DNA of 64,000 bases. Source: Pseudomonas graminis (GTDB lineage: Bacteria; Pseudomonadota; Gammaproteobacteria; Pseudomonadales; Pseudomonadaceae). This document shows positions 46,962 to 56,558 of this stretch, in pieces. Each line of letters begins with the position of its first letter. Within the stretch, counting starts at the first letter, position 1. The stretch covers positions 1-64,000 of the forward strand of contig NZ_MTSB01000011.1 in the NCBI RefSeq assembly GCF_002093745.1, given 5' to 3'. The notes beneath the pieces were generated by a model. The model was not told the origin of the DNA, did no database searches, and saw only the letters and a program-made list of their open reading frames with translations. The position numbers were made by a program, and so were the translations under genes.

Positions 46962-47891
46962 ATGATGATTGGCATTAAAAGCATAGCGAGTTACGTGCCT
47001 GTTGCAGGCGTCGATAACTACGCTCAAGGCGCCAAATTCGGCAAGGATGAAGAATTCATCCTTGGGAAAATTGGCTCCACGTTCCTGCCACGCAAAGACG
47101 CTGGCCAGGAAACCTCGGACCTGTGCGTTGAAGCGGCCAATGCGTTGTTTGCCAACAACCCGCAGCTCAAGCGTGAAAGCATTGATGTGTTGATTGTCGT
47201 CACCCAGAACGGCGACGAGGAAGGCCTGCCGCACACCGCCGCCATCGTCCAGGACAAGCTGGGCCTGTCGACCAATGTCGCCGCGTTCGATATTTCGCTG
47301 GGCTGTTCCGGCTATGTGTACGGTATTTATGCGATCAAGGGCTTCATGGAAGCGGCAGGCCTGAAAAACGGCCTGTTGATCACCGCCGACCCGTATTCGA
47401 AAATTGTCGACCCCGAAGACCGCAACACCACCATGCTGTTTGGCGACGCGGCCACCGCTACGTGGATGGGCGAGGACGCCGCCTGGCAGCTGGGCAAGGC
47501 GAAGTTCGGCACCGATGGCTCCGGGGCTCCGCACCTCAAGGTCAGCAACGGTGTGTTCTTCATGAACGGTCGTCAGGTGTTCAACTTTGCGCTGATCAAG
47601 GTGCCCGCGCACCTGCATGAGCTGCTGGCCGAGTCAGACCTGACGCCTGATGACATCGATGCCTTCTGTATCCACCAGGGCAGCGCCGCCATTGTCGACG
47701 CCGTCGCGCGTCGCTTCGAGGACAAGCCCGAGAAGTTTCTCAAGGACATGGTCGAGACCGGCAATACGGTGTCTTCCAGCATTCCGCTGCTGATTGAAAA
47801 GCACGTACTGGGCTCTTCATGGAATCGGGTCGCCTTGAGTGGCTTTGGTGTGGGGTTGTCCTGGGGCTCTGCCATTATCTATAAAGGCTGA
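46962..47891 (+). CDS. FabH-like 3-oxoacyl-ACP synthase III of the flagellin glycosylation island
   Basis: This encodes 309 residues. The catalytic triad of beta-ketoacyl-ACP synthase III is complete: C115 (S-L-G-C-S-G), H238 (C-I-H-Q-G) and N268 (E-T-G-N-T-V). Position between fgt2 and fliC corresponds to the third gene (orf3) of the P. syringae flagellin glycosylation island. The protein is thought to help make the acyl group (a 3-hydroxybutanoyl-type chain) on the modified viosamine at the glycan tip. Housekeeping FabH would lie in a fab operon, so this is a specialised paralogue; the acyl substrate is inferred. A terminator isolates it from fliC. Confidence 0.85.
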   Translation: MMIGIKSIASYVPVAGVDNYAQGAKFGKDEEFILGKIGSTFLPRKDAGQETSDLCVEAANALFANNPQLKRESIDVLIVVTQNGDEEGLPHTAAIVQDKLGLSTNVAAFDISLGCSGYVYGIYAIKGFMEAAGLKNGLLITADPYSKIVDPEDRNTTMLFGDAATATWMGEDAAWQLGKAKFGTDGSGAPHLKVSNGVFFMNGRQVFNFALIKVPAHLHELLAESDLTPDDIDAFCIHQGSAAIVDAVARRFEDKPEKFLKDMVETGNTVSSSIPLLIEKHVLGSSWNRVALSGFGVGLSWGSAIIYKG

Positions 47892-47907
47892 GTCGCACGG
47901 CCTGACA

Positions 47908-47945
47908 AAGAGCGCCTGTGGAGTATTCCCCAGGCGCTTTTTAAT
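47908..47945 (+). terminator. Terminator between the FabH-like gene and fliC
   Basis: AAAGAGCGCCTG pairs with CAGGCGCTTTTT around a short A/T-containing loop, ending in a T-run. fliC is therefore transcribed from its own promoter. Confidence 0.9.
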
Positions 47946-48110
47946 TAAACAGTGATCCGCGTCACACTTTGAACTTCGCTGCGTAACTCCCTCGCGTGTC
48001 CCCGTCTATTACGGTCGATGAATTCCGTTCCTTTCAGCCGCTTGAATATGCCCCAACCCCTTGTTTTATAAGGGATGTCAGGGGGCGGGCAAAATATTAA
48101 AAAAAAACCC

Positions 48111-48137
48111 TCAAGCAACCTGCTATCGCGACGATAA
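48111..48137 (+). promoter_or_regulatory. Sigma-28 promoter of fliC
   Basis: TCAAG (48111-48115) and CGACGATAA (48129-48137) match the Pseudomonas FliA promoter pattern, preceded by a run of nine A residues. About 80 bp of leader separates it from the ATG, with GAGGAA at 48207. The whole 327-bp gap before fliC holds only this promoter and the terminator at 47908-47945. Confidence 0.82.
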
Positions 48138-48218
48138 CTATTACGAAGGTTCTCTAGGCACACCCGGCGCTTGCAGGGGCCGGAAGCCACGTAGTACCCA
48201 ACCAACGAGGAATTCATC

Positions 48219-49067
48219 ATGGCTTTAACAGTAAACACCAACGTAGCATCGTTGAACGTCCAGAAGAACCTGGGTCGCGCCTCTGACGCACTGTCGACTT
48301 CGATGACTCGTCTGTCTTCCGGCCTGAAAATCAACAGCGCAAAAGACGACGCTGCTGGCCTGAACATCGCTACCAAGATCAACTCGCAGATCAAAGGTCA
48401 GACCATGGCGATCAAAAACGCCAACGACGGTATGTCCATTGCTCAGACCGCTGAAGGCGCGCTGCAAGAATCGACCAACATTCTGCAACGTATGCGTGAA
48501 CTGGCTGTTCAGTCGCGAAACGACAGCAACAGCTCGACTGACCGTGACGCGCTGAACAAAGAATTCAGCCAGATGAGTTCGGAACTGACTCGTATCGCCA
48601 ACAGTACTAACCTGAACGGCAAGAACCTGATCGACGGTTCTGCCAGCACCATGACTTTCCAGGTAGGCTCCAACTCCGGCTCGTCGAACCAGATCACTCT
48701 GACTTTGAGCGCCAGCTTTGACGCCAACACCCTGGGTGTCGGTTCGGCAGTCACCATCGCGGGTTCCGACAGCGCTGCTGCAGAGACCAACTTCTCTGCC
48801 GCAATGGCCGCTATCGACTCGGCTCTGCAGACCATCAACACCACGCGTTCTGATCTCGGTGCTGCACAAAACCGTCTGACCAGCACCATCTCCAACCTGC
48901 AGAACATCAACGAAAACGCCAGTGCTGCACTGGGTCGTATCCAGGATACCGACTTCGCTGCTGAAACTGCACAGCTGACCAAGCAACAGACCCTGCAACA
49001 GGCTTCCACCTCTGTTCTGGCTCAGGCTAACCAGCTGCCATCCGCTGTACTGAAACTGCTTCAGTAA
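48219..49067 (+). CDS. fliC: Flagellin
   Basis: This encodes 282 residues, the standard P. syringae length. The conserved N-terminus contains the immune epitope flg22 at residues 30-51 and flgII-28 at residues ~84-111. In flg22, Asn49 replaces the Gln found in the common syringae sequence. The six serines known to be glycosylated in pv. tabaci (143, 164, 176, 183, 193, 201) are all present at the same positions. The C-terminus ([12 protein letters not shown], ending L-L-Q) is typical. It forms the filament, with FliS as chaperone. Confidence 0.99.
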   Translation: MALTVNTNVASLNVQKNLGRASDALSTSMTRLSSGLKINSAKDDAAGLNIATKINSQIKGQTMAIKNANDGMSIAQTAEGALQESTNILQRMRELAVQSRNDSNSSTDRDALNKEFSQMSSELTRIANSTNLNGKNLIDGSASTMTFQVGSNSGSSNQITLTLSASFDANTLGVGSAVTIAGSDSAAAETNFSAAMAAIDSALQTINTTRSDLGAAQNRLTSTISNLQNINENASAALGRIQDTDFAAETAQLTKQQTLQQASTSVLAQANQLPSAVLKLLQ

Positions 49068-49083
49068 TAACGGCATGCGTTTT

Positions 49084-49120
49084 AGCGGGGGAGTACTTCA
49101 CAGTGCTCTCTCGCTTTTTT
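49084..49120 (+). terminator. Strong terminator after fliC
   Basis: A 14-bp stem (AGCGGGGGAGTACT with its partner, allowing three G-U pairs) and a TCAC loop run directly into six T residues. Confidence 0.93.
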
Positions 49121-49139
49121 ACTTTCAGAGGTGATGGTC

Positions 49140-49532
49140 ATGGATATGAGTGTGAAGCTGAACTTGTCTTATCCGGCCGTTCAACCGGCGACTCAGGCGC
49201 CCGTGCCCGACACGTCCGTTGATAAGCCTGCCGACACCCAGCCCGTCGAGCGCGTGGCCGCCACGGCCGAAAGTAAAGGTTCCGATCTGCACAAGGACGA
49301 TTCCAAAGATGATGCTAAAGTCAAAGCAGCCGTCGAGGACATCCAGAAATTTTTTCACACGGTGAAGCGCAATCTCGAGTTTTCGATTGACGAAGATTCT
49401 GGCAAAGTCATTGTCAAAGTGATTGCAAGTGACTCCGGTGAAGTCGTAAGACAGATTCCCAATGCAGAAATCCTGAAGCTGGCCGATAGCCTGAGTGATG
49501 CGAACAGTTTGTTGTTCCGCGCCAAGGCCTGA
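49140..49532 (+). CDS. flaG: FlaG family protein
   Basis: This encodes 130 residues from ATG 49140, placed by GAGGTG upstream; in-frame ATGs at 49134 and 49146 are possible alternatives. The first ~65 residues are low-complexity and Pro/Ala/Asp-rich. The C-terminal domain (K-R-N-L-E-F-S-I-D-E-D-S-G-K-V-I-V-K-V, then E-V-V-R-Q-I-P-N-A-E-I-L) is the FlaG fold. FlaG affects filament length in several bacteria. It sits between fliC and fliD, as in other pseudomonads. Confidence 0.93.
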   Translation: MDMSVKLNLSYPAVQPATQAPVPDTSVDKPADTQPVERVAATAESKGSDLHKDDSKDDAKVKAAVEDIQKFFHTVKRNLEFSIDEDSGKVIVKVIASDSGEVVRQIPNAEILKLADSLSDANSLLFRAKA

Positions 49533-49614
49533 TTGCCGGTACGGTATTTGTTGCCGGGTTACCAGCCTTTGAACGGGCGGTAGATCCCGCGACATTCTTG
49601 AAGGGAGAAGCACC

Positions 49615-51066
49615 ATGGCAAGTCCAATTTCAGCATCCACAGGCTTGGGTTCAGGCCTGGCAATCGGCAGTATCATAAAGGTGCTGACTGATGCAGAGCG
49701 TCTGCCGAAGCAAAACCAGATCGATCGACAGACTGCTTCTACCACGGCATCCCTTTCCGGGGTAAGTCAGCTGACTTCAGCGCTGGCTGCGTTCCAGAAA
49801 GCAATGGATACCTTGAGCAGCAAGACCACGCCTGCTTTTCTGGGCTATGCCGCGACCTCCGCCAATGAGGCTGTTGTCAAGGCTACTGCAGATAACACCG
49901 CTGTGAGTGGTTCCTACGCGCTCAAAGTCCAGGATCTTGCAACGGCCTCCAAGGTGGCGACCGTCGCCATGAGTTCCGCGCAATCCAGTGCTATTCCGAG
50001 TGGTACCCTGGAAATCACTCAAAATGGCACTACCCAAAAAGTTGACATCTCCAAGACCTCTACGCTGCAGGAAGTGCGTGACCAGATAAACACGTCGCTT
50101 CAGGGTAAAGGCATCTCTGCCAACATCATCACCGACAACAACGGCTCCCGGCTGGTGTTCAGTTCAACCACCACGGGCGCTGGCAGCGACATCTCCGTCA
50201 AGGGTGCTGCCGGTCAGGAAGCATTGAACATCGACGGCACCAAGCTGATGAGCGATACCAGCTCCAGTACTGATGCGAATGGCAAGCCGATCCCGGGTGC
50301 GGGTGCGATTTCTGGAACTGCCAAAGATGCCCAGTTTTCCATCGATGGCCTGGCCCTTACGAGCAAGACCAATACGGTCAGCACGGCGATCTCCGGTGTG
50401 TCGTTTAACCTGGTTTCGCCCAGCACTGCAGCCACCGGCGATACCGTTATCACGGTAGGGGTCAACACCGACGGCATCAAAGCATCACTGCAGACGTTTA
50501 TCGACTCTTACAACACGCTGGTGAGCCTGACGTCTTCGCTGACCAAAGGTAGCGTGAATGAAAAGGGCGTGTTCACCCCGGCTGCATTGACGGGCGATTC
50601 CACCCCTCGTGCGCTGCTGGCTACCATTCGCAATCAGATCGCCAGCGCCACCTCTGGGGAGGGGCTCAACTCGCTCTCGCAATTGGGCATCAAGACCCAG
50701 CAAAGTGACGGCAAGCTGTCTCTGGACACTGCGCAGTTCACCGCAGCGCTGAATGATAAAAAGCTGGGGGGGCAGATTGACAGCCTGTTCAACGGTACCG
50801 GCGGCCTGATCACCCGAATGGGCAGTGCGCTTGAGCCTTACACCAAGGCTGATGGTGTTCTGGCCGGCAAAACCAAAAGTCTGAATACGGTTCAGAAGCG
50901 GCTTGATGATGACAAGGAAGCGCTTGATCGCCGTATCGAGACACTGACGGCAACGCTGACCAAGAAATACAACGCCATGGACCTGGTCGTTGGTCAGCTC
51001 AAGGCGACTGCCAGCAACATCACCTCGATCTTCGAGGCGATGAACGCGCAGAAGAACGCTTCGTAA
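49615..51066 (+). CDS. fliD: Flagellar filament cap protein FliD (HAP2)
   Basis: This encodes 483 residues with GGGAGAAG before ATG 49615. The N-terminal FliD domain (S-T-G-L-G-S-G-L-A-I-G-S-I-I-K-V-L) and the C-terminal coiled coil (L-T-K-K-Y-N-A-M-D-L-V-V-G-Q-L-K-A-T) frame a Ser/Thr-rich variable middle. It caps the filament and promotes flagellin polymerisation; in pseudomonads it can act in adhesion. Confidence 0.97.
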   Translation: MASPISASTGLGSGLAIGSIIKVLTDAERLPKQNQIDRQTASTTASLSGVSQLTSALAAFQKAMDTLSSKTTPAFLGYAATSANEAVVKATADNTAVSGSYALKVQDLATASKVATVAMSSAQSSAIPSGTLEITQNGTTQKVDISKTSTLQEVRDQINTSLQGKGISANIITDNNGSRLVFSSTTTGAGSDISVKGAAGQEALNIDGTKLMSDTSSSTDANGKPIPGAGAISGTAKDAQFSIDGLALTSKTNTVSTAISGVSFNLVSPSTAATGDTVITVGVNTDGIKASLQTFIDSYNTLVSLTSSLTKGSVNEKGVFTPAALTGDSTPRALLATIRNQIASATSGEGLNSLSQLGIKTQQSDGKLSLDTAQFTAALNDKKLGGQIDSLFNGTGGLITRMGSALEPYTKADGVLAGKTKSLNTVQKRLDDDKEALDRRIETLTATLTKKYNAMDLVVGQLKATASNITSIFEAMNAQKNAS

Positions 51067-51085
51067 GTTCTTTTACCGACGTGCC

Positions 51086-51119
51086 AAGAACCCGACCCTG
51101 TGTCGGGTTCTTGCTTTTG
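51086..51119 (+). terminator. Terminator after fliD
   Basis: AAGAACCCGAC and GTCGGGTTCTT form a perfect 11-bp stem over a 5-nt loop, followed by GCTTTT. Confidence 0.85.
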
Positions 51120-51188
51120 GGCTAAAGTTTCCGGGCCATGCGTCGATAGCTTGAGTATCAGTATTCTGGATTTGTTACGAGGCCCATT

Positions 51189-51578
51189 ATGAATCCGATG
51201 TTAGCGTTGCGGCAGTATCAGAAAATCGGCGCCCAGGCTCAGACCTCGGAAGCCAGCCCTCATCGTCTGGTCCAGATGTTGATGGAGGGCGGTCTTGACC
51301 GCATCGCTCAGGCCAAGGGCGCGATGGCTCGCAAGGACATCGCCAACAAAGGCGTGTTCATCAGCAAGGCCATCGGCATTGTCGGCGGGCTGCGTGAAGG
51401 GCTGGACCTGGAAACTGCGCCTAGCGAAAGCCTGGTGCGGCAGGACAATCTGTATCACTACATGATGACGCGCCTGGCCGAAGCCAACGCCCGTAACGAT
51501 CAGAAGATTCTCGATGAAGTCGCCGGCCTGCTGATCACCGTCAAGGAAGGCTGGGACGCGATTGGTACCATGCAGTAG
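51189..51578 (+). CDS. fliS: Flagellin export chaperone FliS
   Basis: This encodes 129 residues, all helical. The N-terminal A-L-R-Q-Y-Q-K-I-G-A-Q-A-Q-T segment and the S-P-H-R-L-V-Q-M-L-M-E-G-G motif are diagnostic. FliS binds the flagellin C-terminus and keeps it unpolymerised until export. It is followed by the FliT-like gene with 26 bp between. Confidence 0.95.
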   Translation: MNPMLALRQYQKIGAQAQTSEASPHRLVQMLMEGGLDRIAQAKGAMARKDIANKGVFISKAIGIVGGLREGLDLETAPSESLVRQDNLYHYMMTRLAEANARNDQKILDEVAGLLITVKEGWDAIGTMQ

Positions 51579-51604
51579 GCTGATGGCCTCAGGAGAACAA
51601 GAAT

Positions 51605-51901
51605 ATGAGTGCTGCGCTCAAGCGTATCGAAGAAACCCGTGAAGCTCTGGTAGGGGCCCTTGCCGAGCGTGATTGGGAGGCTATCGTCAAACTGGACCTC
51701 GCGTGTCGCGAGTGCATGGACTCGGTGGTCAGCGAAGCGCCTGCCGATGAACCGGCGCTGCGCAGCAACCTGGAAGAGCTGCTGGGCGTATACCGGCAAT
51801 TAATTGATGTTGCAACCGGCGAGCGTCAAGCCGTTGTCGATGAAATGTCTCAAATCCAGAATGCCAAAAATGCGACGAAGGTATACCATCTGTTTGGTTA
51901 A
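51605..51901 (+). CDS. fliT: FliT-like flagellar chaperone
   Basis: This encodes 98 residues with a short helical fold (R-I-E-E-T-R-E-A-L-V-G-A-L, then Y-R-Q-L-I-D-V-A-T-G-E-R). Sequence conservation in this family is low, so identification rests on size, helical content and position directly after fliS. FliT-type proteins bind the cap protein FliD and the export ATPase. Confidence 0.75.
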   Translation: MSAALKRIEETREALVGALAERDWEAIVKLDLACRECMDSVVSEAPADEPALRSNLEELLGVYRQLIDVATGERQAVVDEMSQIQNAKNATKVYHLFG

Positions 51902-51965
51902 TGTTTAATTGTCATTTTTATTGTCGGACGAGATTTTCGCCATAAATTTGACTGTGTCCGTTTTT

Positions 51966-51994
51966 TTGACTTAACTAGTGATGTTTACTATTTT
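51966..51994 (+). promoter_or_regulatory. Possible sigma-70 promoter of fleQ
   Basis: TTGACT, a 17-bp spacer and TATTTT lie 86 bp upstream of fleQ in an A+T-rich stretch. In other Pseudomonas fleQ is transcribed by the vegetative sigma factor, which agrees with this. Confidence 0.45.
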
Positions 51995-52079
51995 CTGGCG
52001 TCTCAAGATTATATTCGGCTGAGATGCCAAGCTGCCCCCCAATCATGGGCATTGAGTTGACTAGGGAAGTTGCTATTGC

Positions 52080-53555
52080 ATGTGGCGTGAAATCAAGATT
52101 CTGCTAATCGATGACGATAGCCAGCGCCGCCGGGATCTGGCGGTTATCCTGAATTTTCTGGGCGAAGAAAATCTCTCCTGCTCCAGTCAGGACTGGCAGC
52201 AGGTTGTCGGCTCCCTGGCGTCTCCACGAGAAGTGCTGTGCGTGCTGGTGGGCAGCGTCAGCGCTCCGGGCAGCCTTCAAGGGCTGCTTAAGACCATCGC
52301 AGCATGGGATGAGTTCCTTCCTGTGCTGCTGATGAGCGAAAATTCTTCTGTCGAGCTGCCGGAGGATTTGCGTCGCCGTGTGCTTTCAGCGCTCGAGATG
52401 CCGCCTAGCTACAGCAAACTCCTCGACTCCCTGCACCGCGCCCAGGTCTATCGTGAAATGTACGATCAGGCCCGCGAGCGTGGCCGCCATCGTGAACCGA
52501 ACCTGTTTCGCAGCCTGGTAGGCACCAGCCGCGCGATTCAGCACGTTCGGCAGATGATGCAGCAGGTGGCCGATACTGATGCCAGCGTGTTGATTCTCGG
52601 TGAGTCGGGCACCGGCAAGGAAGTCGTCGCCCGCAACCTGCATTATCACTCCAAGCGCCGCGATGCGCCGTTTGTGCCGGTCAACTGCGGTGCCATTCCG
52701 GCCGAGCTGCTCGAAAGCGAGTTGTTCGGTCACGAGAAGGGCGCGTTCACCGGGGCCATCACCAGCCGTGCAGGCCGCTTCGAGCTGGCCAACGGCGGTA
52801 CGTTGTTTCTCGATGAAATCGGCGACATGCCGCTGCCGATGCAGGTCAAGCTGTTGCGCGTGCTGCAGGAGCGTACGTTCGAGCGCGTGGGCAGCAACAA
52901 GACCCAGAGCATTGACGTGCGCATCATTGCGGCGACCCACAAGAACCTCGAAAACATGATCGAGCTGGGCAGTTTCCGCGAAGATCTTTACTACCGTCTC
53001 AATGTGTTCCCCATCGAGATGGCACCGCTGCGCGAGCGCGTCGAAGACATTCCGCTGCTGATGAACGAGCTGATCTCGCGCATGGAACACGAAAAGCGCG
53101 GCTCGATTCGTTTTAACTCCGCGGCCATCATGTCGCTGTGTCGTCACGCCTGGCCGGGCAACGTGCGTGAGCTGGCCAACCTTGTGGAGCGCATGGCGAT
53201 CATGCACCCGTATGGCGTTATCGGCGTGGCCGAGCTGCCAAAGAAGTTCCGCTATGTCGATGATGAAGACGAGCAGATGGTCGACAGCCTGCGCAGCGAC
53301 ATCGAAGAGCGTGTCGCCATCAACAGCAACACGCCGAACTTCTCTTCGGGGGCGATGCTGCCGCCTGAAGGTCTCGACCTGAAGGACTACCTCGGCGGCC
53401 TGGAGCAGGGTCTTATCCAGCAAGCGCTTGACGATGCCAATGGCATTGTTGCGCGGGCTGCGGAGCGTTTGCGGATCCGTCGTACCACGCTGGTTGAGAA
53501 GATGCGCAAGTACGGTATGAGCCGTCGCGAAGGGGATGAACAGGCGGAGGATTGA
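52080..53555 (+). CDS. fleQ: Master flagellar regulator FleQ (sigma-54 enhancer-binding protein)
   Basis: This encodes 491 residues. Domains in order: an N-terminal FleQ receiver-like domain (~1-140), the AAA+ domain with Walker A G-E-S-G-T-G-K (174-180) and the sigma-54-contacting loop G-A-F-T-G-A (221-226), and a C-terminal Fis-type helix-turn-helix ([12 protein letters not shown]). FleQ activates RpoN-dependent flagellar genes and is antagonised by c-di-GMP and FleN. A terminator and the fleSR promoter follow. Confidence 0.98.
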   Translation: MWREIKILLIDDDSQRRRDLAVILNFLGEENLSCSSQDWQQVVGSLASPREVLCVLVGSVSAPGSLQGLLKTIAAWDEFLPVLLMSENSSVELPEDLRRRVLSALEMPPSYSKLLDSLHRAQVYREMYDQARERGRHREPNLFRSLVGTSRAIQHVRQMMQQVADTDASVLILGESGTGKEVVARNLHYHSKRRDAPFVPVNCGAIPAELLESELFGHEKGAFTGAITSRAGRFELANGGTLFLDEIGDMPLPMQVKLLRVLQERTFERVGSNKTQSIDVRIIAATHKNLENMIELGSFREDLYYRLNVFPIEMAPLRERVEDIPLLMNELISRMEHEKRGSIRFNSAAIMSLCRHAWPGNVRELANLVERMAIMHPYGVIGVAELPKKFRYVDDEDEQMVDSLRSDIEERVAINSNTPNFSSGAMLPPEGLDLKDYLGGLEQGLIQQALDDANGIVARAAERLRIRRTTLVEKMRKYGMSRREGDEQAED

Positions 53556-53583
53556 CGCCTGTTCAAAACGCCAAAAATCAAGC

Positions 53584-53609
53584 CTCTGAATTTTCAGGGG
53601 TTTTTTTTC
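53584..53609 (+). terminator. Terminator after fleQ
   Basis: CCTCTGAA-TTTTCAGGGG forms a short stem running into eight T residues, immediately before the fleS promoter. Confidence 0.8.
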
Positions 53610-53625
53610 GGCACGAGGATTGCTA
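53610..53625 (+). promoter_or_regulatory. Sigma-54 promoter of fleSR
   Basis: CGGCACG-AGGA-TTGCT differs from the RpoN consensus only in the first base and lies 53 bp before fleS. FleQ is known to activate fleSR in P. aeruginosa. Confidence 0.88.
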
Positions 53626-53677
53626 AGTCTCTCTTAACACACCGTTTACTGACGGTTCGCCACGAGAGAGATGAACT

Positions 53678-54892
53678 ATGTCCCAGGCCGCCCAACTGAC
53701 TTCCGCCTCATCTGTCCAGATTCCGTATTCCCCGGAACTGGAAAGTCGTCAGGGGCTTGAGCAGGCGTTCTCACTGTTCAATCAGATGTCGGCGCAACTG
53801 GCCGATTCCTACGGACTGCTTGAAGCGCGTGTCACTGAACTCAAAGGTGAGTTGGCCCATGCCGGTGTCCAGCGTCTGCAAGAGCTGGCGGAAAAGGAGC
53901 GGCTGGCCAATCGTCTGCAGAACCTGCTCGACCTGCTGCCAGGTGGCGTGATCGTGATCGACGGCATGGGGGTGGTGCGCGAAGCCAATCCGGCTGCCAT
54001 CGACCTGCTGGGTCAGCCATTACTGGGCATGCTCTGGCGTCACGTCATCAGTCGTTGCTTTGCTCCGCGTGAAGACGACGGTCATGAAGTGTCCCTCAAG
54101 GATGGCCGCAGGCTGTCCATCGCCACCCGTTCACTGGACGCCGAGCCGGGCCAGTTGGTGCTGCTCAACGACCTGACCGAAACCCGCCATCTGCAAGAGC
54201 AACTGGCCCGTCATGAGCGTCTGTCATCGCTGGGGCGGATGGTGGCTTCCCTGGCGCATCAGATCCGCACGCCGCTGTCGGCCGCCATGATCTATGCCAG
54301 CCACCTGGCCGAGCAGGAATTGCCGGTGGAAACCCAGCAACGCTTCGCTTTGCGTCTCAAGGACCGCCTGCACGAGCTTGAGCATCAGGTTCGCGACATG
54401 CTGGTGTTTGCCCGTGGCGAACTGCCGTTGACAGATCGCCTGACGCCGGGCGCGCTGTTCCAGGCCTTGCAGAACGCCGCAGCCACGCACGTGCAGGGCG
54501 TTTCGGTTCGTTGGCAGTGCGACAGCATCGACGGCGAGCTGCTGTGCAATCGCGACACGTTAGTCGGTGCGTTGCTCAATCTGATTGAAAACGCCGTTCA
54601 GGCCAGTGCTGGCCAGACGCGCCTGAAAATTCATGCCTACGGTCGCGGCAACACGCTGCGCCTGTGTTTCAGTGATAACGGCAGCGGCATGGACGGCGCA
54701 GCGCTGGCGCGCATCGGCGAACCGTTTTTTACCACCAAGGCCACCGGCACAGGGCTGGGTCTGGCCGTGGTCACGGCGGTGTCGCGTGCGCATCAGGGCG
54801 GCGTGCATTACCGGTCTCGCGTCGGACGCGGTACTTGCGCCATTGTCAGCCTGCCGCTGATTCCGGCCTCCGGGCCGGCGGGTAACAACTGA
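53678..54892 (+). CDS. fleS: Sensor histidine kinase FleS
   Basis: This encodes 404 residues with no transmembrane helix, hence cytoplasmic. A helical N-terminus and PAS domain (~85-170, around V-I-V-I-D-G-M-G-V-V-R-E-A-N) precede the HisKA domain with phospho-accepting H194 (S-L-A-H-Q-I-R-T-P-L). The HATPase domain follows, with N-L-I-E-N-A-V-Q-A and G-T-G-L-G-L. It phosphorylates FleR to turn on class III flagellar genes. Its stop overlaps the start of fleR. Confidence 0.97.
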   Translation: MSQAAQLTSASSVQIPYSPELESRQGLEQAFSLFNQMSAQLADSYGLLEARVTELKGELAHAGVQRLQELAEKERLANRLQNLLDLLPGGVIVIDGMGVVREANPAAIDLLGQPLLGMLWRHVISRCFAPREDDGHEVSLKDGRRLSIATRSLDAEPGQLVLLNDLTETRHLQEQLARHERLSSLGRMVASLAHQIRTPLSAAMIYASHLAEQELPVETQQRFALRLKDRLHELEHQVRDMLVFARGELPLTDRLTPGALFQALQNAAATHVQGVSVRWQCDSIDGELLCNRDTLVGALLNLIENAVQASAGQTRLKIHAYGRGNTLRLCFSDNGSGMDGAALARIGEPFFTTKATGTGLGLAVVTAVSRAHQGGVHYRSRVGRGTCAIVSLPLIPASGPAGNN

Positions 54893-56307
54893 TGTCGATC
54901 AATGTGCTGTTGGTCGAGGATGACCGTGCATTGCGCGAAGCGCTGGGCGAAACGCTGGAACTGGCCGGCTACGGTTACCGTGCCGTCGGCTCGGCCGAAG
55001 AGGCGCTGGTGGCGGCCGAGGCTCAACCGTTCAATCTGGTGGTCAGCGACGTCAATATGCCGGGCATGGACGGTCATCAGTTGCTGGGCCTGTTGCGCAG
55101 TCGACATCCGCAGCTTCCGGTCCTGTTGATGACGGCGCACGGCGCGGTCGAGCGTGCGGTCGATGCGATGCGCCAGGGCGCGGCGGATTATCTGGTCAAG
55201 CCCTTTGAACCCAAGGCCCTGATTGCTCTGGTTGCGCGGCACGCACTCGGGCGTCTCGGGCCTGCCGAGAGTGACGGTCCGATTGCCGTCGAGCCCGCCA
55301 GCCTTCAGTTGTTGAACCTGGCCAGCCGTGTGGCGAAAAGCGACTCCACCGTGCTGATCTCCGGCGAGTCCGGCACCGGCAAGGAAGTACTGGCGCGTTT
55401 TATTCACCAAAATTCGCCGCGTGCCGATAAACCTTTTATCGCGATCAACTGTGCGGCCATCCCCGACAACATGCTGGAAGCCACCCTGTTCGGTCATGAA
55501 AAGGGCTCGTTCACCGGCGCTATTGCGGCGCAGGCCGGCAAGTTCGAACAGGCGGATGGCGGGACCATTCTGCTTGACGAGATTTCTGAAATGCCCATGG
55601 GGCTTCAGGCCAAGCTGTTGCGTGTACTGCAGGAGCGAGAGGTCGAGCGCGTAGGCGCGCGCAAGCCGATCACCCTGGATATTCGTGTCGTGGCCACCAC
55701 CAACCGCGATCTGGCGGGCGAAGTGGCGGCGGGGCGCTTTCGTGAGGATTTGTTTTATCGCTTGTCGGTTTTTCCGTTGGCATGGCAAGCGTTGCGTCAA
55801 AGGACTGCCGATATTCTGCCGTTGGCCGAGCGGCTTCTGGCCAAGCATGTCAATAAAATGAAGCACGCGCCGGTCCGGCTGTCTGCCGAAGCGCAGCAGT
55901 GTCTGGTCGGGTACGCCTGGCCTGGCAACGTACGTGAACTGGATAACGCCATCCAGCGCGCCTTGATTCTGCAGCAGGGTGGCGTGATTCAGGCGCAGGA
56001 TTTCTGTTTGTCCGGGCCGGTTACGGGCTTGCCCGCAGCGGTTGTCACGGAGGCTGTGGCGTCTCTGCCTGTCATCTCCGTGTCGGAGAATGGCGCTGCC
56101 GCTGCTGCGCCGGAATCGGTAGGCGCGCTGGGGGACGACCTTCGGCGTCGTGAGTTTCAAATGATCATCGACACCCTGCGTTCAGAGCGCGGGCGTCGCA
56201 AGGAAGCCGCTGAACGGTTGGGTATCAGCCCGCGTACGTTGCGCTACAAGCTCGCACAGATGCGCGACGCAGGCATGGATGTCGAAGCGTATCTCTTTGC
56301 CACGTGA
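54892..56307 (+). CDS. fleR: Response regulator FleR (sigma-54 activator)
   Basis: This encodes 471 residues. The receiver domain has D10/D11 and phospho-acceptor D53 (V-V-S-D-V-N-M-P). The AAA+ domain has G-E-S-G-T-G-K and the sigma-54 loop as G-S-F-T-G-A, a normal variant of GAFTGA. The Fis-type DNA-binding helix ([13 protein letters not shown]) is at the end. It activates the middle sigma-54 promoters such as that of flgB. It is translationally coupled to fleS. Confidence 0.97.
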   Translation: MSINVLLVEDDRALREALGETLELAGYGYRAVGSAEEALVAAEAQPFNLVVSDVNMPGMDGHQLLGLLRSRHPQLPVLLMTAHGAVERAVDAMRQGAADYLVKPFEPKALIALVARHALGRLGPAESDGPIAVEPASLQLLNLASRVAKSDSTVLISGESGTGKEVLARFIHQNSPRADKPFIAINCAAIPDNMLEATLFGHEKGSFTGAIAAQAGKFEQADGGTILLDEISEMPMGLQAKLLRVLQEREVERVGARKPITLDIRVVATTNRDLAGEVAAGRFREDLFYRLSVFPLAWQALRQRTADILPLAERLLAKHVNKMKHAPVRLSAEAQQCLVGYAWPGNVRELDNAIQRALILQQGGVIQAQDFCLSGPVTGLPAAVVTEAVASLPVISVSENGAAAAAPESVGALGDDLRRREFQMIIDTLRSERGRRKEAAERLGISPRTLRYKLAQMRDAGMDVEAYLFAT

Positions 56308-56481
56308 ATGACTGGCGCTGGTCGCCAGTGGTGAGCAGTGGTCGTTGGAATGTGAGGCAGTCGATACACGTAAAAATACGTAAAAAATGCTCTCAGGCCT
56401 TGAAGCGCCTGCGCTGCAGAGTGATTTGATGACAGACGACATGGCATTTCCATTTGGTGTGGCATATTGCCGCCATCTAGC

Positions 56482-56497
56482 TGGCACCGTTGTTGCT
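56482..56497 (+). promoter_or_regulatory. Sigma-54 promoter of the fliE operon
   Basis: TGGCACC-GTTG-TTGCT is one base from the RpoN consensus with exact GG-N10-GC spacing, 61 bp upstream of fliE. Confidence 0.9.
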
Positions 56498-56558
56498 ATG
56501 TCTTATGTATCCGCTGAATCAGTGTCAAAAATTTGCGGGCCTTACGAGAGAAACGTCC

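Noticed and set aside
48225..49076. Open minus-strand frame across the whole of fliC
   Set aside because: Codon-bias mirror of flagellin; the low-complexity translation matches no family.
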